Shown here: positions 1-6,513 of the stretch, piece by piece | Layout: each line of letters opens with the position of its first letter | How positions within the stretch are numbered: the stretch's first letter is position 1 | Assembly: GCA_947461645.1 (NCBI GenBank) | Contig: CANHMN010000037.1 | Coordinates: 1-10,743 of the forward strand | Source: Chitinophagaceae bacterium | Lineage (GTDB): Bacteria; Bacteroidota; Bacteroidia; Chitinophagales; Chitinophagaceae | Length of the DNA: 10,743 nucleotides | Reading direction: 5' to 3' | Notes under the pieces: generated by a model | The model's database searches: none | Told to the model about the DNA's origin: nothing | The model's input: only the letters and a program-made list of their open reading frames with translations | Made by a program: the position numbers and the translations under genes

Positions 1-333
1 ACCAATGTAGGCATCATTGTAACGAGGTATTTTGGCGGAACATTATTGGGGGTGCCGGGCCTTATCAATGCCTATAAAACTTCGGCCGCACTTTGTTTGC
101 AAACCGTGCCTATTGTTCAAAAACCAGTTTTGGTGAATTACTTACTTGAATTTGACTATAACGCACAAAATGAAGTGATGCAAATACTCAAACAATGTCA
201 TTGTGAGATCATTAAATCTGAACTTAATTTGTTTTCAGTTTTAACCATTGGAATACCCAAAAGCAGGGAGGAAGAGGTGATTTACAGAATGAAGGATATA
301 TATACCTCAAACCTTAAAAAAATATTATTTTAA
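1..333 (+). CDS. IMPACT/YigZ (UPF0029) family protein, C-terminal part, 5' end outside window
   Basis: The reading frame is open from base 1, so this is the C-terminal ~110 residues of a longer protein (the family is usually about 200 residues). The first residues read TNVGIIVTRYFGGTLLGVPG, the signature of the IMPACT/YigZ N-terminal domain (VxRYFGGxxLGxxGL), followed by INAYKTSAA. The remaining ~65 residues (from about VLVNYLLEFDY) fit the ferredoxin-like C-terminal domain (DUF1949 type) found in bacterial members. The family is related to the eukaryotic translation regulator IMPACT, and its bacterial role is poorly defined, so no specific reaction is assigned. A TTG at 46 lies inside the conserved motif and is not the real start. 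It is followed by about 94 bases before the next gene, without a convincing terminator. Confidence 0.88.
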   Translation, partial: TNVGIIVTRYFGGTLLGVPGLINAYKTSAALCLQTVPIVQKPVLVNYLLEFDYNAQNEVMQILKQCHCEIIKSELNLFSVLTIGIPKSREEEVIYRMKDIYTSNLKKILF

Positions 334-427
334 GTTGAATAATTCCTTTAATTTAGCCAAGCTTTGTAAAACAAGTTCAAAGCATTTTACCCAAAACTGT
401 TTTTCAGTAAAACAATTGTAATTGATT

Positions 428-1345
428 ATGAGAAAAATTTTATTATCCCTTTCCTTACTGGGCTTTCTCAATGTTGCTCAGTCTCAACAACTTCATTACA
501 TGAGCCAGTATATCCAGCACAATGTGATGTTCAACCCAGCTGCTGCAGGTATGTCTCAAAACAGCAGAGTGGGTTTGGCTTACCGCAGCATGTGGTCAAG
601 CTTTCCCGGTAATCCTAAAACTTCGATTGTTTATGGAGACTTTAAAGTTGAAAGTCTTGGGGCTGGTATCGGTGCGTATCTTTACAAAGATGAAACTGGT
701 GCAACAAGCAGAACTGGTGCTCAATTAGCCTACTCTTACCACATCAATATGAATGACCAGAAAAGCAAATTGGGTGTTGGTTTGGAATTGAGGGGGTTGC
801 AATATGCAGTCAATAAAAGTGCTTTATCGGGTGAAGGATCACTTGGAACACTTGATCCGGCTGCTATTGGAGCAAGCAACAAATTTGTCTTCGACGGTGG
901 AGCAGGAGTGTATTTCACTAATGATAAGTTGTCGATAGGTGCATCTGGTACTCAACTTTTGGGTAATTATGTAAAGCTTGTTGATTATGACTCGAGCACA
1001 CAGAAAGGAAGATTGTATCGTCAGTTTAATTTCATGGCAAGCTATAAAATACAGACAGGAGATGATGTATTCTTGATTCCAAATGCTATGTTGAGAGTAC
1101 TTGAAAATGCCCCAACAGAGTGTGATTTAGGCGTGATGTTGAATTACCGTGATAGATTGTGGTGGGCCATGAATTGGAGGCTTCGTCAAAGCTGGAGCCT
1201 ACAAGCGGGAATGAAGTTATTGAAGCAATTGAGAGCAACTTATTCTTATGATTTTTATGTTGCACCGATAAGTGTGTTCACCAATGGATCGGGAGGTCAT
1301 GAAATTGGACTTCAATTCGATTTGAAAAACAAAAATAAAAACTAA
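428..1345 (+). CDS. PorP/SprF family type IX secretion system outer-membrane protein
   Basis: A 305-residue protein, the usual length for the PorP/SprF family. A signal peptide is visible: basic MRK, a hydrophobic stretch to about residue 17, and likely cleavage at AQS19-Q20. The mature N-terminus (QQLHYMSQYIQHNVMFNPAAAG) matches the family hallmark of a Q-x-x-x-MSQY-like stretch followed by NPAxAG, and then an RSMWSSFPGNPKT segment like the family's YRxQWxxFxGxPxT. The rest is alternating short strands expected of a beta-barrel. Known members (PorP, SprF) are outer-membrane partners of the T9SS; SprF is needed for delivery of the adhesin SprB. The gene downstream, 35 bases away on the same strand, encodes a secreted protein with a gliding-type C-terminal domain, so this is probably its dedicated partner. 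The ATG at 428 is preferred to an in-frame TTG at 422 because it begins directly with the basic signal-peptide residues. Confidence 0.9.
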   Translation: MRKILLSLSLLGFLNVAQSQQLHYMSQYIQHNVMFNPAAAGMSQNSRVGLAYRSMWSSFPGNPKTSIVYGDFKVESLGAGIGAYLYKDETGATSRTGAQLAYSYHINMNDQKSKLGVGLELRGLQYAVNKSALSGEGSLGTLDPAAIGASNKFVFDGGAGVYFTNDKLSIGASGTQLLGNYVKLVDYDSSTQKGRLYRQFNFMASYKIQTGDDVFLIPNAMLRVLENAPTECDLGVMLNYRDRLWWAMNWRLRQSWSLQAGMKLLKQLRATYSYDFYVAPISVFTNGSGGHEIGLQFDLKNKNKN

Positions 1346-1380
1346 CCTAATTTTCTAAAAAAACTTAAGAATCAAATCAT

Positions 1381-2988
1381 ATGAAAAAGTTTCAATGGCT
1401 TGCTTTAATGCTGTTTTCTGGAGTTGCTTTTAAGGCAAACGCTCAAACAAATTTTGTTTTCAGTTGCGCAAAAGACGATACGGCAACCTGTACATCAAAT
1501 TGTATAACGGTTAGGGCTAAAATACCTGATGTGCATGCTCAAACTACAGAATATGTTGTAAATCCATCTTCATCGTCATCTTGCTTCATTCCGGCTGTTG
1601 GTCCAGATGCGCCAGGGAATCCAACTTCATTAACTATTGATGATAAGTATTCTACACTTATTGAAATACCTTTCCCATTCAAATTCTATGACGACCCCAC
1701 TCCTTACACACAATTATTGGTAAGTACCAATGGTTACATATGTTTTGACCCGGCTGAAGAATCCGCGTTCTCACACTATGGAATTTTGGCAGGAACCGGT
1801 GGGTTTTTATCTTCTACATCAGGAACTCCCGAGGATCTTCCAAGTACACTTTATGACCGCTCTGTCATATTTGGCCCATATCATGACATTAATCCAAATA
1901 CTTCAACTTCTCCTGACAGACAAATAAAGTATGATGTTATTGGTACAGCACCACACAGAAAATTCGTGGTGAGCTTCTATAAAATTCCTCTTTTTAAAAC
2001 TGAATGTGAAGATTCAATTGAAAATACTCACCAAATTGTATTGTACGAAGGCTTGAATGTAATTGAGGTGTATTTAAATAGTGTTCAACAATGCCCTACG
2101 TGGAATGAAGGCAGATCCATGGTTGGTTTACAAAATTATAACCGCGATAAAGGTATCATGGCACCAGGAAGAGCAGCTTCATCCGAACCATGGGGTACCC
2201 CTAACATGAATGAAATTTGGCGTTTTGTACCTGCAGGCGGTCCATCTTTGTTCAGAGGAGTAGAATTATATGATGCATCAGGAAATTTGGTTGCAACAGG
2301 GAACGCATTGGGTGCTTCGAATGGTGATTTAGAGGTAGAATTTCTAGATGTTTGCTCTCAAAGTGGCAACAACTTGTACGTTGTTAAATCTAAGTACGAA
2401 AATTCTGAGGTACCTGGAACGTTTGTATATGGTACTGATACTTTAAATATTTTTGTTCCAGATCCTTTGGTTATTGGTTCTGTTAATGTGACCAATGTTG
2501 ATGCTTATGGAGCGTCAACTGGTGCAATCAGCATCACTGCTGCTGGAACGGGAAGTCTTCAATATGCAATTGACGGTAACCCTGCTCAAAGCAATGGTAA
2601 TTTTACAGGGTTAGCTGCCGGTGACCATCGAATCGTAATTTCAGATCCAACCGGAGAGCGTTGCCCTTTTGATACAACCATCAACCTTACTCAGCCACCG
2701 CCACCACCATGCGTGAAAGTTAGAAATGCGTTCAGTCCTAACGGTGATGGAATAAACGAGGTTTGGAAAGTTTATGATGATCGCAGTTGTATCAGTGGTA
2801 AAATCGTAGTGAACGTCTTCAACAGAAACGGCAGCAAAGTATTTGAATCAAGAGACTACCAAAATGATTGGAGAGGAACATATAATGGCAAGCCAATTCC
2901 TGATGGAACTTACTATGGAATCGCTGAGTTTATATTGTTGGATGGTAGAAAATTCAAGATAAATACCGATATCACTATTATCAGATAA
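1381..2988 (+). CDS. Secreted T9SS cargo with gliding motility-associated C-terminal domain (CHU_C type)
   Basis: A 535-residue exported protein. Residues 1-21 are a signal peptide, likely cleaved at ANA21-Q22. Residues ~22-290 form a beta-rich Cys-containing region with the motifs LLVSTNGYICF, FGPYHDINP, QIVLYEGLNVIEVYL and NEIWRF, a module I recognise from many Bacteroidota surface proteins. Residues ~366-438 resemble an SprB-type repeat (GSLQYAIDGNPAQ...GLAAGDHRIVISD). A five-proline linker (439-443) leads to the C-terminal domain (444-535), with FSPNGDGINEVW (from F451), a VFNRNGSKVFES segment and WRGTYNGKPIPDGTYY, the hallmarks of the gliding motility-associated (type B) sorting domain that directs export by the T9SS. 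The protein likely ends on the cell surface or outside the cell; what it binds cannot be told. It probably forms an operon with the PorP/SprF-like gene 35 bases upstream. Confidence 0.92.
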   Translation: MKKFQWLALMLFSGVAFKANAQTNFVFSCAKDDTATCTSNCITVRAKIPDVHAQTTEYVVNPSSSSSCFIPAVGPDAPGNPTSLTIDDKYSTLIEIPFPFKFYDDPTPYTQLLVSTNGYICFDPAEESAFSHYGILAGTGGFLSSTSGTPEDLPSTLYDRSVIFGPYHDINPNTSTSPDRQIKYDVIGTAPHRKFVVSFYKIPLFKTECEDSIENTHQIVLYEGLNVIEVYLNSVQQCPTWNEGRSMVGLQNYNRDKGIMAPGRAASSEPWGTPNMNEIWRFVPAGGPSLFRGVELYDASGNLVATGNALGASNGDLEVEFLDVCSQSGNNLYVVKSKYENSEVPGTFVYGTDTLNIFVPDPLVIGSVNVTNVDAYGASTGAISITAAGTGSLQYAIDGNPAQSNGNFTGLAAGDHRIVISDPTGERCPFDTTINLTQPPPPPCVKVRNAFSPNGDGINEVWKVYDDRSCISGKIVVNVFNRNGSKVFESRDYQNDWRGTYNGKPIPDGTYYGIAEFILLDGRKFKINTDITIIR

Positions 2989-3011
2989 AAGTAAATTAAA
3001 AAATTCTTTCG

Positions 3012-3041
3012 GATGCCTCTCCTTTGAGAGGCATCTTTATT
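3012..3041 (+). terminator. Rho-independent terminator after the T9SS pair
   Basis: A perfect 10-bp stem (GATGCCTCTC, 3012-3021; GAGAGGCATC, 3026-3035) with a CTTT loop is followed at once by TTTATT. It begins 23 bases after the stop of the secreted-protein gene and ends 21 bases before the ATG of the next gene, so it should separate the T9SS pair from the MmcQ-like gene. Confidence 0.85.
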
Positions 3042-3056
3042 TGATTCCTTTTGTTT

Positions 3057-3398
3057 ATGTTGAATATTGAAGAAATCAGAGATTATGCATTAAGTCTGGA
3101 AGACGTTACAGAAGGTTTCCCTTTTGGTGAATCGGTATTGGTATTTAAAACCAACAATAAAATGTTTTTGCTGTTGCCGCTTGATGAAACAGCTTTGCAG
3201 TTCAATGTGAAATGCGAACCTGATATGGCTCTTCAATTAAGGGAAGAGTTTCCGGATGCCGTTTTACCCGGATATCACATGAACAAAAAACATTGGAATA
3301 CCATTGTGGTAAATGGGGTGCTTAAAAATCAACAATTAAAGCAAATGATTGCAGATTCTCATCAGTTGGTTTCAAAAAAGAAAAAAATTCAAAAGTAA
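3057..3398 (+). CDS. MmcQ/YjbR family protein
   Basis: A 113-residue protein matching the MmcQ/YjbR family (usual length ~110-120). Seen features are IEEIRDYALSLEDVTEGFPFGE near the start (the family's xxxxLPxxxExxPFG pattern), VFKTNNKMFLLL at 29-40, FNVKCEPDMALQLREEFP (49-66), and the strongly conserved PGYHMNKKHWNTI at 71-83. Family members adopt a CyaY-like fold and some are described as DNA-binding; the cellular role is not established. The tail is very basic (SKKKKIQK). The ATG at 3057 is preferred to an in-frame TTG at 3051 because it matches the family N-terminus. It looks monocistronic: a terminator lies just upstream, and its stop codon is the first base of a repeated hairpin array. 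Confidence 0.87.
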   Translation: MLNIEEIRDYALSLEDVTEGFPFGESVLVFKTNNKMFLLLPLDETALQFNVKCEPDMALQLREEFPDAVLPGYHMNKKHWNTIVVNGVLKNQQLKQMIADSHQLVSKKKKIQK

Positions 3399-3490
3399 AA
3401 AATCAAAAGCCTGTCCGCCTTTGGCGGATAAAAAATCAAAAGCTTGCCTGCCTTAAGGCCTGGTAAAACCCTGCCTGCCGCTAGGCAGGG
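3396..3490. repeat. Array of three GC-rich hairpin units with T-tracts on the - strand
   Basis: Two 26-base direct repeats, 3396-3421 and 3429-3454, start 33 bases apart and differ at three positions; both begin TAAAAAATCAAAAGC. Three inverted repeats follow one another: TCCGCC/GGCGGA (3414-3428, 3-base loop), the palindrome GCCTTAAGGC (3450-3459), and CCCTGCCT/AGGCAGGG (3469-3490, 6-base loop). Read on the - strand, each hairpin is followed by a T-rich tract (for example AGGCTTTTGATTTTTTA), so the units look like serial terminators for the - strand DUF1801/YdeI gene whose reading frame ends at 3511. A related unit lies at 5007-5055. The first unit overlaps the stop codon of the MmcQ-like gene. 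Confidence 0.75.
3469..3490 (-). terminator. Likely terminator downstream of the DUF1801/YdeI gene
   Basis: An 8-bp perfect stem (CCCTGCCT with AGGCAGGG, 6-base loop) lies 20 bases past the end of the frameshifted reading frame on the - strand and is followed on that strand by TTTTACC. Two further hairpins with longer T-tracts lie just beyond it (3450-3459 and 3414-3428), which strengthens the case that transcription from the left-going operon stops here. Confidence 0.6.
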
Positions 3491-3510
3491 GTGAGGTAAA
3501 AACTAAAAAT

Positions 3511-3639
3511 TCAACCCACTTTACTTTTTTCTAACATCTCCATCACTTTTGCAACTCTGATTAGGATGCTTGTGTGTTTTTTCGCCTCATTGATGTACTT
3601 GAGGTATTCGTTTTGATGGGAGGTAGGCAATATGCTAAA
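3511..3639 (-). pseudogene. Frameshifted C-terminal tail (YdeI/OmpD-associated type) of the DUF1801 gene
   Basis: Moving one base forward at 3640/3639 on the - strand opens a 42-residue frame that begins FSILPTSHQNEYLKYINEAK and ends MEMLEKSKVG before a TGA at 3513-3511. This matches the YdeI/OmpD-associated C-terminal module (pattern F-x-x-LsPSHxxEYxxxIxEAKxxxTxxRRIxKxxEML) that normally follows a DUF1801 domain in one polypeptide. It has no start codon of its own and begins exactly where the upstream frame stops (TAG at 3637-3635), within the run AAAATTT. The simplest reading is a one-base insertion in that run, either a real mutation or a sequencing error. The usual ETRxRR stretch reads TSILIR here, which may reflect decay or lineage divergence. 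Confidence 0.8.
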
Positions 3640-4075
3640 TTTTGGTGTAAATCAGGTTGAGATTGCAAGCCTCTTCTAAAGCATTTGTAAGCGCTACAAC
3701 AGTTTTACATATTGGCTTAGTCTTAGTGTCGATGTTCACCATTGCAGCTTTTAAATAGCCAATGAATTTCTTTTTTGTAGGCAAGTCTTTTGCCGAAGTG
3801 ATTTTACCAAAATGACCCATGGCAACATCGCTTTCAGCGGTATGCTGAAGAGTTTGGTCATGCATGAATTTCGTGGTTGGAATGCTAATCGCACAATGTT
3901 TGGAAAAAGCAGCAAAGCTGCAGAGGATTTTACCCTTGTACATATAATGAAGAAACCCCCACTTAATGGCGTCAGTTGCGTTCGGACAACTTTCATTAAT
4001 ACATTTCTCAAGCAACAAGAAGACTTGTCTGGTAAATTCAGAAGATTGATGAATGTATTTTTCAATAGGGTTCAC
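3635..4075 (-). CDS. DUF1801 / YdeI-like protein, truncated by a frameshift
   Basis: 146 residues in the main frame. Residues ~1-110 fit DUF1801: MNPIEKYIHQ, then DAIKWGFLHYMYKGKILCSFAAFSKHC (35-61), ESDVAMGHFGKITSAKDLPTKKKFIGYLKAAM (81-112). The family (iron-sulfur-chaperone-like fold, YdhG/YdeI group) has no firm biochemical role; YdeI of E. coli is linked to stress or peptide resistance. The frame stops at TAG 3637-3635, in the middle of the conserved second module, whose remainder is readable in the next frame (3511-3639), so the intact gene would run 4075-3511. The GTG at 4075 gives MNPIEKYI, the best match to the family start; a TTG at 4081 is the alternative, and an ATG at 4077 is out of frame and meets TGA at once. 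It begins 21 bases after the stop of the dehydrogenase gene and probably shares its transcript. Confidence 0.82.
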   Translation of the reverse strand: MNPIEKYIHQSSEFTRQVFLLLEKCINESCPNATDAIKWGFLHYMYKGKILCSFAAFSKHCAISIPTTKFMHDQTLQHTAESDVAMGHFGKITSAKDLPTKKKFIGYLKAAMVNIDTKTKPICKTVVALTNALEEACNLNLIYTKI

Positions 4076-4096
4076 ATTCAAACAATTGAAGTGAAC

Positions 4097-4993
4097 TTAT
4101 TTTTTGAACGAATCGCTTACGACGAGCTCTTTGCTTCCTGGGGTATAAACATAGAATCCTTCGCCACTTTTTACGCCCAATTTTCCAGCTGTAACCATAT
4201 TAACCAAAAGCGGACAAGGTGCATATTTGGGATTGCCGAAACCTTCATGCAATACTTTTAAAATACTGTAACATACATCGAGGCCAATAAAATCAGCAAG
4301 CTGCAATGGTCCCATGGGATGAGCCATGCCCAATTTCATTACCGTATCAATTTCCTGAACGCCGGCAACTCCTTCATAAAGACTGTAAATCGCTTCATTG
4401 ATCATCGGCATTAATATTCTGTTGGCAATGAAACCAGGATAGTCGTTTACGGTACAAGGAACCTTACCCAATGTAACGCTCAATTCATTTATGATTGCGG
4501 AAACCTCTTTAGAAGTAGCATATCCATTAATGATTTCCACCAGTTTCATCACTGGTACAGGATTCATAAAATGCATTCCAATAACAGCAGAAGGTCTTTT
4601 GGTAACCGCTGCAATTTTGGTTATCGATATAGAGGAAGTATTTGTGGCAAGAATACAAGATTCCGGTGCAGCTGCATCCATTTGCTTGAATATTTCAAGC
4701 TTTAAGTTGATATTTTCCGTAGCTGCTTCAACTACAAGATTGGCTGATTTTACTCCTACAGCAATATCAGTTGCTGTAGTGATATTTTGTAAAGTTGCTG
4801 ATTTTTGTTCTTCGGTAACAGCACCTTTGGAAATTTGACGGTCGATATTTTTTGCAATGGTTGACAGCGCCTTTTCAAGCTGAGCTGCATTCACATCAAT
4901 AAGGGTAACCTTGAATCCAGATTGGGCAAACACATGAGCAATGCCATTACCCATAGTTCCTGCACCTATTACGCTTACATTTTTGATTTCCAT
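4097..4993 (-). CDS. hbd: 3-hydroxybutyryl-CoA dehydrogenase
   Basis: A 298-residue NAD(P)-dependent enzyme converting (S)-3-hydroxybutyryl-CoA and acetoacetyl-CoA, acting in the cytoplasm in beta-oxidation and related routes. The N-terminal Rossmann domain has GAGTMG at 10-15 and an acidic D33 at the end of the second strand (LIDVN), which suggests NAD preference. The signature VVEAATEN (88-95), NTSS (118-121) and GMHFMNPVPVMKLVEII (139-155) follow; S120, H141 and N191 line up with the catalytic Ser, His and Asn of clostridial Hbd. The C-terminal domain has HPMGPLQLADFIGLDVC (225-241) and KSGEGFYVY near the end. The ATG at 4993 starts right before the Rossmann fold; a longer frame up to 5101 would run through a repeat element and is rejected. 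It follows glutaryl-CoA dehydrogenase by 153 bases, and supplies a later step of the same pathway (an enoyl-CoA hydratase, not seen here, would act between them). Confidence 0.94.
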   Translation of the reverse strand: MEIKNVSVIGAGTMGNGIAHVFAQSGFKVTLIDVNAAQLEKALSTIAKNIDRQISKGAVTEEQKSATLQNITTATDIAVGVKSANLVVEAATENINLKLEIFKQMDAAAPESCILATNTSSISITKIAAVTKRPSAVIGMHFMNPVPVMKLVEIINGYATSKEVSAIINELSVTLGKVPCTVNDYPGFIANRILMPMINEAIYSLYEGVAGVQEIDTVMKLGMAHPMGPLQLADFIGLDVCYSILKVLHEGFGNPKYAPCPLLVNMVTAGKLGVKSGEGFYVYTPGSKELVVSDSFKK

Positions 4994-5006
4994 TGGTTTA
5001 TTAATT

Positions 5007-5055
5007 AAAAAGTAAAAATTAAAAAGTAAAAAGCCTGCCTTCCGAAAGGCATGGT
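5007..5055 (-). repeat. Hairpin plus T-tract repeat unit between the GCDH and Hbd genes
   Basis: On the + strand there is a tandem 12-mer AAAAAGTAAAAA (5007-5018 and 5021-5032), then TGCCTT/AAGGCA (5036-5051) with a CCGA loop, then TGGTAAAA. On the - strand this reads as a 6-bp hairpin followed by GGCTTTTTACTTTTT, like an intrinsic terminator. The pattern CTGCCTT...AAGGC-N-TGGTAAAA is shared with 3448-3468, so it belongs to the same family as the array at 3396-3490. It begins about 96 bases past the GCDH stop and may end or reduce transcription before the Hbd gene. Confidence 0.65.
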
Positions 5056-5146
5056 AAAAATCGTAGCTTCCAATAGGCATATATAATACTCCAACTATCA
5101 CACAACAATTAATGTATAATAAGCTCAGCCCATGACTTCTGCTTTA

Positions 5147-6331
5147 TTACTTAAAGGCATTCATTCCGGTGATATCCATTCCCGTTATGAGCAAGTGAAT
5201 GTCATGTGTCCCCTCATAAGTGATTACACTTTCCAAATTCATCATGTGCCTCATTACGGAATATTCTCCCGTGATACCCATTCCGCCTAGCATTTGGCGT
5301 GCATCTCTGCATATGTTGGTTGCTATTTCGCAGGCATTTCTTTTGGCCATACTAACCTGAGCCGGTGTGACTTTTCCTTCATTCATCAATACGCCTAATC
5401 TCCAGTTTAGCAATTGTGCTTTGGTGATTTCAGTTAGCATTTCAGCAAGCTTCTTTTGTTGCAATTGAAATCCTCCAATGGGTTTGCCAAACTGAATTCT
5501 TTCTTTGCTGTAATTAAGTGCTGTATCATAGCAATCCATTGCTGCACCGATAGCACCCCATGCAATTCCATATCTGGCCTTGGTTAGGCAACCTAACGGT
5601 CCTTTTAGTCCTTTAACATTAGGTAAAATATTTTCTTTGGGAACTTTCACATTATCGAATACCAGTTCGCCTGTTGCGCTGGCTCTTAAACTCCATTTTC
5701 CGTGAGTAGTTGGCGTGGTAAATCCTTCCATGCCTCTTTCAACTATCACACCTTGTATTTCGTTTTGTTCGTTTTTAGCCCAAACAACTGCAACCTGACT
5801 GAAAGGTGCATTGCTGATCCACATCTTGGCTCCATTGAGGATAACATGATCTCCAGCGTCTTTAATGTTGGTTAACATTCCGCCAGGGTCACTGCCATGA
5901 TTTGGTTCTGTAAGACCAAAACAGCCTAGCCATTCGCCACTCGCTAATTTGGGTAAATATTTGTTTCGTTGCGCCTCGTTTCCATATTGATAAATGGGAA
6001 ACATTACAAGACTGCCTTGAACAGATGCGGTTGATCTTACACCGCTGTCACCTCTTTCCAGCTCCTGCATCATCAAGCCGTAGGATATATAATCCAAACC
6101 ACCTCCACCATATTGTTCAGGTACAGTTGGTCCAAAGCAACCAAGTTCCCCTAGTTGCTTTACGATATGCTGAGGAAACTCTGCTTTTTGAGCATAGTCT
6201 TCAATGATAGGCGAGATTTCTTTTTTTACATAATTGCGAACAGTCTCGCGAATCAGTTTATGTTCTTCCGAAAGCAATTCGTCTACACCAAAATAATCAG
6301 GAGATTGAAAATTGTCTGTCTTAGCTGCCAT
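5147..6331 (-). CDS. gcdH: Glutaryl-CoA dehydrogenase (acyl-CoA dehydrogenase family)
   Basis: A 394-residue FAD enzyme that oxidises and decarboxylates glutaryl-CoA to crotonyl-CoA, passing electrons to ETF; a cytoplasmic step in lysine and tryptophan degradation. It is closer to glutaryl-CoA dehydrogenases than to other acyl-CoA dehydrogenases: RSTASVQGSLVMFPIYQYG (from R99, the position of the arginine that binds the glutaryl carboxylate in the human enzyme), GCFGLTEPNHGSDP, GKWSLRASATGE, GPLGCLTKARYGIAWG, MLGGMGITGEYSVMRHMMNLE and TYEGTHDIH, where E373 is the expected catalytic base. Length fits the family. The ATG at 6331 has no competing upstream start. A promoter-like TATATTTG and a perfect inverted repeat lie in its leader. 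It is the first gene of a likely - strand operon with the 3-hydroxybutyryl-CoA dehydrogenase gene. Confidence 0.93.
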   Translation of the reverse strand: MAAKTDNFQSPDYFGVDELLSEEHKLIRETVRNYVKKEISPIIEDYAQKAEFPQHIVKQLGELGCFGPTVPEQYGGGGLDYISYGLMMQELERGDSGVRSTASVQGSLVMFPIYQYGNEAQRNKYLPKLASGEWLGCFGLTEPNHGSDPGGMLTNIKDAGDHVILNGAKMWISNAPFSQVAVVWAKNEQNEIQGVIVERGMEGFTTPTTHGKWSLRASATGELVFDNVKVPKENILPNVKGLKGPLGCLTKARYGIAWGAIGAAMDCYDTALNYSKERIQFGKPIGGFQLQQKKLAEMLTEITKAQLLNWRLGVLMNEGKVTPAQVSMAKRNACEIATNICRDARQMLGGMGITGEYSVMRHMMNLESVITYEGTHDIHLLITGMDITGMNAFK

Positions 6332-6359
6332 AGCAATGCGTTGAATGTTTAATTAAATA

Positions 6360-6385
6360 CATAAACTAACAGTCATTAGTTTATG
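6360..6385. promoter_or_regulatory. Perfect 10-bp inverted repeat in the GCDH leader, possible operator
   Basis: CATAAACTAA (6360-6369) and TTAGTTTATG (6376-6385) are exact reverse complements separated by CAGTCA. The site sits 28 bases upstream of the GCDH start codon and about 17 bases downstream of the TATATTTG promoter-like element, so it is in the expected transcribed leader. Its size and AT-rich twofold symmetry fit a dimeric repressor site (TetR-type regulators often control acyl-CoA genes), but no regulator gene is in the window. An RNA hairpin is the alternative; there is no T-tract after it. Confidence 0.55.
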
Positions 6386-6402
6386 ACAATCGGATAATGG
6401 TG

Positions 6403-6410
6403 CAAATATA
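6403..6410 (-). promoter_or_regulatory. Bacteroidota-type -7 promoter element for the GCDH gene
   Basis: On the - strand the bases read TATATTTG followed by CACC, an exact match to the Bacteroidota -7 consensus TAnnTTTG. It lies 71 bases upstream of the GCDH start codon. No clear -33 TTG is seen about 20 bases further upstream, so the assignment rests on one half of the promoter. Confidence 0.5.
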
Positions 6411-6513
6411 CGGCGGGAATAGCCTCTCTGGGAGATTTTTTAGAATAAATATAATTGGTTGAAAAGTAAAAAATGCACAGACTTCCTACATGCCATTTTA
6501 ACTATATTGCAGC

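Noticed and set aside
385..412. Possible hairpin (TTTTAC with GTAAAA, and ACTG with CAGT) before the PorP/SprF-like gene
   Set aside because: The two pairings compete, stems are only 4-6 bp and AT-rich, and no T-tract follows, so neither a terminator nor an operator is supported. No TAnnTTTG was found in this gap either.
3812..4261. 149-codon open frame on the + strand
   Set aside because: It lies antisense to the DUF1801 and Hbd genes, has no recognisable motif and is a shadow of their coding frames.
4994..5101. Upstream extension of the 3-hydroxybutyryl-CoA dehydrogenase frame to 5101
   Set aside because: It translates through the hairpin/A-rich repeat at 5007-5055 and adds 36 residues not seen in the family; the ATG at 4993 sits directly before the Rossmann fold.
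6424..6440. TCTC-TGG-GAGA followed by six T on the + strand, like a terminator
   Set aside because: The stem is only 4 bp and no + strand gene ends nearby.
6499..6513. TATATTG just upstream of the SGNH gene as a -7 promoter element
   Set aside because: It lacks one T of TAnnTTTG and lies too close to the start codon to leave a normal leader.
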